Assembly: GCA_021904315.1 (NCBI GenBank)
Contig: CM038915.1
Span: forward strand, 18,538,001 to 18,602,000
Length of the DNA stretch: 64,000 nucleotides
From: Sphagnum magellanicum
Taxonomy: Eukaryota > Streptophyta > Sphagnopsida > Sphagnales > Sphagnaceae
Reading direction: 5' to 3'
The notes under the pieces are model-generated. The model was given only the letters and a program-made list of their open reading frames with translations. It was not told the origin of the DNA and did not search any database. Shown here one piece after another: positions 49,320 through 60,932 of this stretch. Position 1 is the first letter of the stretch. The number at the start of each line of letters is the position of its first letter. The translations under genes were made by a program, and so were the position numbers.

Positions 49320-49526
49320 TTGTTTTTTGTGTAGTGTTGGGTAAGGCCTTAGGATGAAGGTGTTATCATAGTAAGGGTCCACACAAGGCACAATACCCAA
49401 CATCTATACTTTGACAAAATTTTGCATCCTAACAAATCCAAAAAAACAAAAAAAAAACCCAAGGCCACTCATGCAAAGGATTTTTTAGGGGAAAAATGTC
49501 CCAAAAGTAGCCAAATTTTGAGGATT

Positions 49527-49557
49527 AAAAAATAAAATAAAATAAAATAAAATAATA
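49527..49557. repeat. (AAAAT)n microsatellite
   Basis: Five to six AAAAT units in a row. Confidence 0.9.
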
Positions 49558-49734
49558 ATTTGAATTCACCATATTTAGATTCCACAACATGTTGCCAAAA
49601 TGTAGTAGGATTCTTAATTTGTTTTTTTCAATTTCCTCTCCTATAACCAAATCTGGCTAGGTCCTGTTGTGGGATGATGGCCAAAATTGAAAAAAATAAA
49701 ATAAAAATAAAATTATGGCTATAGCTGACTCTGG

Positions 49735-50219
49735 GGACCCACTTTGAGTAATGATGCTCTGCTGGTCAGAGGGCCTTAGTACTACCCTTCCCCTAACAAG
49801 AGGCTAATGGATGAGATCCAAACAAGGCAGCTGCCAGAATCAGTGACTGAGATAAACCTTCATAGATGGATGAACCGACCTCATATATAGCCACAACTTT
49901 ACTAAGGCCCACTTTAGAAGGGGTCCAGGCCCACATTAGATACCAATTTGGACTCATTTGACGCAACGTGAAGTCCTTGAGGTGGACTCTCGGCCTTGGA
50001 CCTTAGCTGTGAGTGTCTTTAGGCTACTTGTCATTGGGTTTGGAACAAGCTCATTTTCTGGAGGGTGGATAGGTTCATCCTTTTCCTATTGTGCGGTTTC
50101 TAATGGGCATCAATTCTCTTATCAATTAGATGGGGTGCCTCCCAAGTTCCCTTTTTTTTTGGGGTTTTTGTTTTGTAACGAGCCAATTTGATTGGCCCAT
50201 CACTCAAAAAAAAAAAAAA
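49735..50219 (+). mobile_element. Possible poly(A)-tailed retroposon fragment
   Basis: About 480 bp with distinctly higher GC than its flanks end in GAGCCAATTTGATTGGCCCATCACTC followed by a 13-A run at 50,207-50,219. Shifted composition with a 3' poly(A) tail suggests a LINE 3' end or other retroposon. The small open frame inside (49,958-50,191) has no reverse transcriptase motif. Target-site duplications were not found. Confidence 0.3.
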
Positions 50220-53200
50220 CTAGGGAGGTTCCCCAAAATAGAAGGTTCTATTTTGAAGTATAGAGTTCCTCTCCTTTGACCCACCTATGCAGGTGAATGG
50301 AGGACAACATTTGCCAAAACATATGGGATAAAAGTGAGGTGCTATGGAGAATATGTTGGGGGAACATATGGGGAACCTGGTGGGAACCCATTGAGAACTT
50401 AGAAGGAACATAGTGGGAACGCATGGCAAAAAAGCAAGGCACCTTGATGGGTTGGTATGTTTTGGGCCTTCCCATTGGGTGCATGAATTTCTCGTCCTAA
50501 AAGAGTTTGTCACCATTTGGCCTCAGCTAATACCCCTTGCAAAGAACACCCTAATTATTGATCTTAGATGTTCTAATGTCCACTAGACTAGTATTAATTT
50601 CATAGTTTTTGGGAGGAGGGAAAAATAAAATAAAATACATACATAAAAAGCAAAGGAAAAAAGGAATGAAATTCTTAAGTTTCAATCTTGATTTTCAAAA
50701 TGTACTAAAACACAATTCAATATTGAAAAGTTGTCAACACAAACTATCTATAGCCACCACCCTTCACCAAGTTATTAGGCTACAAATAGGAAATTACTCT
50801 CCAACCTTCTCACTCCGCTTTGCCATTGAATAGCCAAAAAAAGCCACAAAGAAATATGGAACGTTAGTTTTTGAAATCTATGGTGAAGTTGTCTATTGGA
50901 ATTGCATAAAGGGCCTTTACTCATCTCAACTTGGAATCCTCAAGAGTTATGTGCTAGGGATGTTGTGTATCAATAGGGGGTAGTAATACCCTTGGACAAC
51001 CCTATGACATGGTCATAAGGGTATCATAGAAATCTTATATCCTATGACAAGGTCATAAGGGTATCATAGGAGTATTATAACACAATTGTACCAATTTGGT
51101 TGGTTTCTTTTGACATTGGAACCAATATGATGATGTATATCAAAGGTTCCATTAATATATCCCACCCAACATTAGTTTGAAGGTTGAACTTGAAGATGGT
51201 TGTTGGTTTAGAAAATAGTGTGGTGTCAATTATGAATTGTGGAGCACTTGTGGAGAGTAAAGTGCTAATGAATTGTGAATTTGGCATATGGAAAGATTCG
51301 TGCACCACGTACCCCACTTGCTCCTTCGGCACATGGAAGGATTGTTGTTGTACAACTTCAAGTTCTTTAGCCTTTTGAAAAACAACCCAATATTTGTGGA
51401 CCTTAGACTATTCCAACCTAAACTAATAAGTGCATGTATGCATACACACACAAAGGACACCAAGGAAAACTAATTTGACAATAATGGATTTGGCATCTTG
51501 GTATGTGAGAAAAATGAAGTGTTGAATCCTTCTCATATTATCATGTTGTCTTTTTTGTTTTGGAGCCAATTTTGTGATGTAGCTGAAGTGGTCATCATTC
51601 ACAAGAAGATTTAGCCAAATTTGGTTATAAGCGAGATATGAAACTAAGACTATTAGGGTTCTTCGTCCTTTACACATTGTTGACTACCTAATGGATCTAA
51701 TTGAAATCTTTTTTATTTCAAAATCTAAATATTCCACCCCCCCCAAAATCTGACTATTTAAAACCTATATTTAAATTTTAAATTTTTTTTAAAAAAATGA
51801 GAAAAATAGGTGGTACCTGGTCGAAAGAGTGGGGGACCCAAAAGTCTTGTACTACCCAATGACGAGTATGAAATCTAAAAAAGATATGTGGACGACAACA
51901 ACAACAACAAATTTTCTTGTGACAAACAACATTCATGACCACACTATTAAAATTTCCACAACAATTGTTGAAGGCCATGTGCATTGAGGACCATGATGAT
52001 ATCATCAAGATAACTTTCTGTTTAAGACCATCCCAACCTATTTGGGCCTCTCTCAATGTTTACCACATCCAATGTTAATTATTTCCCCATTCACATCCAT
52101 AAACATAAAATATTGGGCAATGTAAATTAATGGAGTGGCCATATGCCATTGCATGGAGCAATCATTGTGACGAGCCAATCAAAAATAGTCAATTTCTTTA
52201 TTGGCCTTGTTGGAAAGCCCTCAACGAAGTGGTGTGCACATTTGTTGTTTCGCCATTTTATTTTATTTTATTTTTTGCCAATGGAGCAATTTAAAAAATA
52301 AATTAAAGTGATTTTCATGGGTGAAAATTAAATTAAATTTAGCAATGTAACATCTCTTAAGTTAAGTCCGCTTCAACTAGAAATATCATTGAAATGGGTG
52401 ATTGATAGATGGTTTAATATACTTAGGCCAATAGCATAGGAGCTCACTAATGTCGATGATTATACATCATGTAAGAAAAAATCCAAACAAATTGTGGAAG
52501 TGCAAAAGTAACAAATGTTTAAAGGGCAAGACATAGACGGATATAATCAAGATACATGTATAGGCCATAAATAATGAAACCATGAGTATAATAAAAGTTA
52601 AAAACCGCATAAGAAAAGTGAAAAAAAAACATAAAAAATTATGTTAGATGGAGCACATTAAAATGGTTATGAGACAATGTACCACAATGAACAACCGACA
52701 AAATAGTTAATTAGAAAGACAAGGATGCAAGAAACTTTATAAGAAAATAATAATAAAAAATGATGGAAAAAGAGAAGTGTCAAATATGTTTGCATTAGTG
52801 ATGTATCATTATTCTTTTAAAAATACACTCCCAAAATTCAAGATGCTATAGATTGGTAGTGGGTTTGTTACCCTTTCCAAAAAAAGATAACTTACACATA
52901 CCTACTATAATTTATAAGTTTTGTTTCAAATGGTAAAAGAAGGGTCTTTACTTTGTTTTTTTTCGCCCTCTTTGGTTGAAAGAAAAAGAGGGCAATGGCC
53001 CCATGAATGAGAGGCCTCCCACAATCTTGAACCTATCAATAACTTGCATGATGCACTAACTTTAATTCACATAATCTAAGAGAAGCCAACCCCCAAAAAA
53101 ATTAAAAAAACCAAATCATGGATCCAAATCAAAAGACAAAGGAACCAAATAATGCTATGTAGGTCGAACCTTAAAGCAAAATTGATTGTTTCAATGGCCA

Positions 53201-54110
53201 ATTGTAGTTGTTTGTAGACAAGCAAAAAACTAATGTTTTGCTATAAATGCTCAACACTTGAAACTAACAAAGTCACACACATGAAAATATGCACACAAAT
53301 TTTTAGGGTTCAAAATAAAAATCTCTTTAGATGCAACACATAAATCCAAGCTTAAACAACAACAACATGAAAACATAAACTTGACATCAATTGCATCACA
53401 TATGCATACTCATGTTATGCTTTAAAATCTTGTTGCATAAAAGATGAGACTCCAAAGACAATTCCTTGAGAATTACCCCCCTAACGCAAAAAAAACTAAT
53501 ATGGTTGGGTTCACTTTGAACTAGGTTCCAACAATAAATAACACTTAAAAAACTCTAATATTTTTTGACTATAAATGCCTAACAAACTTCCATAAACCAA
53601 GTTTTTTGCCCATAGGTATAACATGTAGTGTCAAGCATTTTGATATTTTATTTGATCAAAATTGGTTTGAGGACCAATTTATGATTTTTTTTGGGTTAAC
53701 ATTTATGAAAAAACTTCATAGTTACATTTTTTCTTAATTTAATTCCACTATTGATTATCATGATACTTTAATTATTTTATTTTTGTACATTGTTGTGTTG
53801 TGTCTTTTTGCTTATTTATGTTTGCGCCATTCATCTTTTTAAGTGCTAAAGTTCTCATACCTTAACAATTTCATCTTACCCCCCATTAAACCCATTTGTA
53901 TCATTCTCAAAAGGGTGAAATAATTGCTTCTTTGGAGGACCTATACGTTGTTATAAGACAAGCAATGGGAAAATCAAACTTTTCATGAATCAACTTGGGC
54001 TCTACATTGCTTTGCACTATTATTGCACTATTATTGATGATTAAACTTGCACAAGGTTGGAAAATTAATATATTTTATTTGTTCTTTGAATCTTACAATA
54101 TCAAAACAAG
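50220..54110. other. AT-rich intergenic DNA, no gene seen
   Basis: Contains a two-copy tandem repeat of about 38 bp at 51,000-51,070 (CCTATGACA(T/A)GGTCATAAGG then GTATCATAG). The 98-codon minus frame at 50,220-50,516 and those around 51.0-52.1 kb have no recognisable domains. Confidence 0.5.
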
Positions 54111-54118
54111 ATTCCATG

Positions 54119-54159
54119 ACACACACACACACACACACACACACAAATATATATATATA
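54119..54159. repeat. (AC)n followed by (AT)n microsatellite
   Basis: AC dinucleotides 54,119-54,144, then AT dinucleotides to about 54,159. Confidence 0.95.
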
Positions 54160-55378
54160 GTGAAATCATTGTCACTTTTAAATTTAATTCTATAACATGA
54201 AATTTAATTTTCACCTATTTAAAACATTAAAAAACAATTGTGTATCAATTATGGGAAAAAACTCGGGAAACAATGTCAATGTCAAAAAGAAGGTTTAAAA
54301 AAGAAATTTATGTTTGAGTGAATGTGGTGTGACCTAAATAAAATTCAAATATGCGGTGATGTTGTTTGGGAGGACATAAACATTTAGTTCCCATATGTGA
54401 TGATTTAAAAGTGATGATATGAAAATGCTAATATGAAAGAGTTTTGACATGGAATTGTCAAGATGAAAACTATCATCCAAAATTGACTAATAATTGAACC
54501 TATAGTTAACCTTTATAAACTAGCTTTGATGTACCATCATCACTAGAATTTCACATTTTTTTTTTTCAAAATAATAGAAATAAATTAGACATCTATTTTA
54601 TCATGCTTTCAACAAATGGGATTGCAAATCTACAAAGGAAATGGTTGAGAGAAATTTTTTTCTTCTATAATATTGATGACAACATAAGTAACATGCATGG
54701 ATTGACACCTTCCATGAAAATAATGACATTGGCAACTTAAGATTTGAGAATTTGTTTAATGACATTTTTCCCAAAAGAAGTCAAAAAATGTGAGAAGTGC
54801 ATTGATGCCAATTTGTTTTGATCTTCTAACCTATGTTTACATGTATATGATATACATATGTGTGTACATTTTGGGTGGCGCAACCTTGTACCAAATTTAC
54901 ATCTTTTGAGAAAGTAGAAGCACATAGTTATATAGGAAGTCCAATGCGGCAATGCAAACAACCCCATGAAACCTAATACTCGTAGGTAACATAATAAGCT
55001 CATAACATGCAAATCCAACAACTCATCGTATGTGATCTTTCTAGAAATCGTGTATGAAAAATGATAATGTGAGTGAAGTTGTTCTTCCCATATGAAATCA
55101 GGTTGCGTGACACATGGTGCCATACATAAGCATTCATAAACAGGCAGGCAACAACACAACACAACAACACACTTCTTTCTCGTGTTTTGTAAGATCCAAA
55201 GATGATCAATCCTGGTGTGCTTTTTACCACACTGAAGGAATTTTGCAGTTTTTTACTTGGTTTTCCCCCTAGTACTAATAACATGGCCAAAATTTTGCGT
55301 GTGAATTGATGTTGACAACAAACAAACACCACACTTTCCCAAAGGCTGAATCTGCAGAACTTTGCTGCTAGAGCAGTT
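54160..55378 (-). other. Downstream flank of the HRQ1 gene, including its 3' UTR
   Basis: The helicase stop codon is at 55,379-55,381. Gene-like composition continues to about 54,800, so part is probably 3' UTR; the transcript end cannot be placed. Overlapping minus frames (54,737-55,162 and 55,000-55,332) have no domain I recognise. Confidence 0.4.
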
Positions 55379-58300
55379 TCATGGGTCTAGAACACTGGTT
55401 TGTGTTTGGAGGAACCCACCATTGGGTGGAGGAGGTGACGGTGGTGGTGGTTCCTGCTTGCCTTCTCGGTACTTATTCTCGGTATTTATTACCCCCTGCA
55501 TTATACAGGAGCAATTGCATGTCACAACCATGTCACAGACAGCACTGTAAGACAACGTCTGCTCTTACATCACAAAAGCATACACAATTGATATGTTTCA
55601 GCATACCCGACTTCATGAACTGGAGGGAAGAAGGAGGTGGACCTGAAGGATGATAATAGCTGCACGCTTATTGATTACTTCATTGTACTCACTGCAACCA
55701 AAGTACTACACCAACAAATCCACATCACACCCACCCATGTAAGTGAGACCGACTGTATCCAGAGATTGACTGCGGAAATTTTTTTGGTCAAATCTGGTGA
55801 CCCAACATCAATGAAAAAGAAAGCAAACAATTTGAAATGGGATATTTATTATACCTGAACACAAGCAGGGCATCCAGTCTCTGTTGTGCAATCACAGGCA
55901 ACGAGCTGCTCTAAGGCAGCTTGCAGTAGCTCTGCAAACATGGGACAAGCCTGCCACATAGTAAATCATGAAAGCTGAGGTCAAAACCCACAATATATAT
56001 ATATATATATATACATTCATTTATTTTCTCTGAGTGTCATTAGTACATCTTCAGCAATCTCACCTGAGCAGCAATGCCAATGCCCCCCGGATGCTTATCA
56101 AATACCAGCAGCCTTTCAGGATAATAGCGGGTGTCATGAGGATTTGCACAATCACACCCCAAGTCTGATTGGTTGCACATTATATACCTTCCACCCAATT
56201 TTTCCCACCCCGCCAGATTCATGATGAGAAAACAAAAAAATTCCTGTCACTGCATCATCGTCATCATCAGCCAAGACCTCAAAGCTCAATCAGAAAATGG
56301 GAGAAGCACAAAACATACACAGAGTTGCAGCTTGCTCAAAACTTTGTCAGCACAGTTTCTGATGCAAAAAAATGTTGAGAGAGGGAGAGAGAGAGAGTTA
56401 CAGTGGCATGACATTGACAAGTGCATGTGATGCAGCATGGATACCCTCTCGAAATGAAAGAGACTCGGCTTCCAGATCCCCCCTTATCAGGTGAGGTACT
56501 CGAATCCACGCAGCCTAGGCACAATCACCAAGTGTATAATACACTCTTCAAACAGTCTCTTTCTCAACTCCCAAAATCGCACTTTTTTTTCTCATACTAA
56601 AACTACCATTTTTTATTATGACATGATCTATATATATCTGGTAGTATGGTGAAGTGGTTGAATGATAGAATCACCTGGGAATCATAAGAGACATCAGGTA
56701 AGAAGAGATCGACTGAATCAAAAGTTTCATTAGAGCCCTGCCAGATTCTACGAAACCCAATCCACCGGGTTGTCACTTTGCAAGGACTCGCCTGTGCTGT
56801 TGTTTTTGGATACTTCATCTCTGAAACCTTTGCTGGGTATGCCTGCAAGTATGAAGGTGAGCGTCATAAGCAAACCCTGATGATGCAAAGGCACACTTGG
56901 CTACAACAGCGACTGACCTCAAGAGCCAGGTCACCAACCACAGGACTGTCCCAGTGGAGCACAATGGGCCAGTAATAATAGTTAGGCTACAATACCAGCT
57001 CGCCACCCAACACATGAACATCTGTGAAGTCCCGGGTCTTGGTATAGTATTTGAGATCGGCTTCTTGGCACAACGCAACCTTGGCAGCAATGTCCAAACT
57101 CCTGCAAAGGTATGTCTTGCCCTGATGCATGTATACTGCACCCTCGTAAACCTGAAGGGGAACAAAAAAGAAGTTCTATAAAAACAATTGTATTTGTTCC
57201 AAAAAGCTTCTCAAGGAGATCTAGGTGAACTACTACACTAACAGCAGTCAAGATCTCCACTCAATCAATTCATTCAGTCTGAGTGATGGATAGATCATCC
57301 AAAAGGGACCCATGCACTCAGTTGTCTGACTGAGAATGTGAATACCCATTTGCACCCACCTCAAAGAAGGCCTTGCTCTCCTCCACCTCTTCGATCACCT
57401 CATTTGTTGCTTGATTTATGACAGTATACTTCTCAGGACAGATGGCCCTGATGCTTACTGCCTGTGATGGGCATTTCTGTGAGCAATCAAACAAACCAAA
57501 AAAACTAAAATGGTGCCATCAGATTGACTATGTGTTTTGAGTACAATGTAGTGTATTGTCAACAAGATATTGTAGTGTAACAACAGTGATAGGCTACATG
57601 CGAGTGATTTTTTGTAACTGACACTGATTGGAAGATTACAATATATATTCTTCATGCTTGAAGCTTCAGATGCAAAGTTAACTACAGAATTAACTGAGGT
57701 TAGCATCATCGGTGTACCTGCTGGCCAATGTAATGCCAGGAGTTGTCTTGTTGACTGTTGCTTGGGTGCCGGCCAAGCTGCCCTTGCTTCACAAGCTGAA
57801 CTATAGCTGATTGCATTCCTGATCCTAAATAAGCCTCATCATGAGTGACATTGAGAGGATGCTCTAGAGCAGCACAGGCCAGATGCTGCTCCACCACCTG
57901 CTCATTACTGGCATCCACTTGGGCATGCTCGATTGGTTTCATGAACAACTTTTGGGGTGCCTTCATGAAGTGCTGGTCAAGAGGACCACCAAATGCAACG
58001 TATACAGAGAGTGCTGCTTTCTCCCTCCTACCTGCTCTCCCTGATTGCTGCCACATGCTGTTACATTTGTTCCTGTCAGATGCTCTTCCATCCCCTGTGG
58101 CAATGCATCTCTCTCTCTCTCTGTAGCATTTGACAATAGATGCTCCAACCCAATACAAAAAGATTTCAACTTTAGACCTGTGAACAACTTTGATATGAGA
58201 AAAGTGCTTACCTAGCTACAGATCCAGGGAATCCAAGGTGTAGGGTGGCATCCAGACTACCAATGTCAACACCCAGTTCCAATGCATTTGTGGCTGCTAC

Positions 58301-60894
58301 TCCTCGCAGTCGTCCTGCAAATAAATCTTTCTCAATATCTCTGCGGTCCTGCTCTATGCACCCCCGCTCCCACCCGCACCTTCTTCATAAGCAAAATATA
58401 TCAATCCTCCATGCAGCATGATGGTATACAGTCTCAAAGAAGCTAGATCATTGGAATGCAGTAAAATCAAACAGAAGCAATTGGACAACCATAGCTAGCT
58501 AGAATAGAATGTGTAAGCAATCACTGCTTGCAAAAGAAGTAGTGAGAAGACAAACATGTGCAGTGTAGCCTGCTCGGTATGCTCGAATAGTATCAGTCAG
58601 AGCTGGAGCTGTTTCCTTGAGGATTTCACGTCTGCACCAAATAATCAACATTGTAAGCATGACCCAAATTTAGAACAAGGAAACTGCACTCATCTGCTAT
58701 GAGAATGGGCTTGTTTCAGGACTGTAACTCTTGGCATTCAAAGGGGGATGGTGGGTTTTTGCATCTCAAGTATCCCTGTAAGCTCCTGTCATTATGTTCA
58801 CATCAACAATGGAAAAAAGAAAAAAAAAGCTAGAAGCCCTTCAGAGGAGCAGCAGCAGCAGCAGAAGTCACACATCCTTTAGAGGAGCCATACGTGTAAT
58901 TATGGACGAGTTCACAAAGTTTGCGAGTGTTGCAGAAGGCAAGGCAGCGGAGGCCATGTTGTACCATCTCAGCCAAAAGTGACGCCACTTCCACTATTGG
59001 GCTGCCACACAAAACATGATTTTTGACCATGGCTCAATTGATTTAACCGTTTCAAATTGGAGAAGCAAAATTACAGCTCCACTCAATTGCATGATACAGT
59101 TTGTGTCAACCAACTGACTGGAAGATGAGTGTCCCTTCATTCATGCTGCTCAAAGACTGTGGTGTCACACAAAGTTCATGATTTTTCTAAACAATTCAGA
59201 AACAGTTTTCATTACTTCAAAAAATGCCCATAAACTCAGGATCCAAGGTACCCATAGTTCAGGATTCAATTGCTCACACCATAAGCATTAATGGCCCTGT
59301 ACATTACTAGTAACAGCTACCATTTTCTGCTACTATCTCTTATAAGAAATTTTTATAACAAAAAACATTACTGCTAGAAGTGATCACAAAACCTGGCACG
59401 CTTTGTTTGGATTTGAAAAGAAACTCCACGGTCCAGTTTCGCTGATGGTTTGAATCTTTTGTCCTTCCGTCCTGGTTTTGGCTGCTCTGACAGAAACAAA
59501 AAATTTGGCAGATCAGAATCTTGCATCAGCCAAAAAAATTGGCTGGCTTCCAAAACACACCCAGTATCTATCTCCAACGGTCAATTCAAAGAAGGATTCT
59601 TAGTGCCACAATACTGACACCTACACTAAGTTTTGTACAGCAAAAGAGAGTAAGAGATTCTTGTTCACATGAGCTCCCAGCTAGAGTCAATGTTTCTTTT
59701 CTTTTTATACTTGAAAATTATTCCACGCAGTTTCAACTTCCAGACAAACGTAGAAGACATATTTTCAACCTCCAATTGTTATATCCTCACTTCCCCCAAT
59801 GGAGTGTGAAAATGTCGTTTCTCTACCTGCTCAAAGACAATAGGCGGATTCCAGAAGACAAAAGTCTTCTCTCCACAGGGACTGCCATCTTCTTGGATGA
59901 CCTCCACATCTCTCAGCCCAACTAGTTCCTGGCCAACCAAAAACCACAGCAAATTACTCAATATGGAAAATCCTCAGTAAAGTGAAGAATTCTGAAAGCA
60001 TCAATTTTTCAAACAAAAATGTAGAGGAAAAAAAAACCATAGTGATAAGTAGCTTGAGATGATTACCATAGCATGCTCACGTGGATTGGCGACTGTCGCA
60101 CTACACACAATAAATGTGGGTTCAGTTCCATACACTGCAACAAAAACCCATCAGTTGGATTATTTGATCTATGTATGTAAGGGTTAAAGACTTCCTCAAG
60201 AACTGCCAGATATATATATATACCATATGGTACCCATTGAACTTTTTAAACCCGCCCAGGAAATAGCCTACTAGTGCTTACAACCACTCTCAAAATGGGT
60301 ACCTATGGATGATAGAGATCAGAGTCAGATTTGTGTTCTGCAGTGACAATTGACACAGACAAAGCAGATTCTAACAAACCCAATGTGGGTTGGATATATA
60401 TAACCTTTTGTACAGCAGAAATGAGGATCCTGACTAGAACTGGAATTTGGGAATATGATTAAAAAAGAAAATAGAAAAACCTTACGATGGTGGAGGAGAC
60501 GACGCAAACGTCGCATTATGAGAGCTGTGTGGCAGCCAAATACACCCCGGTATGCATGCGCCTCATCGACTACAACATACCTATAAAAAGGATCACATCA
60601 CAAATTTGCTCTAAGAAAATTACAACACCATGTACATGATGCTTTCTATTAAGATTGGCTCATGATTTGGAGTTACCAACCACAATGGATCTGCAAAAGC
60701 TTGTGATCTCAGCAAGGAGGTGTAGTAATGTGATAGAAAATCTTTCTCAGGAGAAAAACAGAACATGGGTCTGGAACATGTACCTAAGGTGAGCCAGAAA
60801 GCACTCAAATTGAGAATGGGATGGCATGATGGAAACATGCAGCATGTCTGGATTGGTGATCAACTGCACATTCATTCACTACACAATTTATTAC

Positions 60895-60932
<38 letters not shown>

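Noticed and set aside
55000-55332. 110-codon minus frame as the last exon of HRQ1
   Set aside because: It does not continue the conserved helicase C-terminus; exons at 55,705-55,643 and 55,495-55,379 do.
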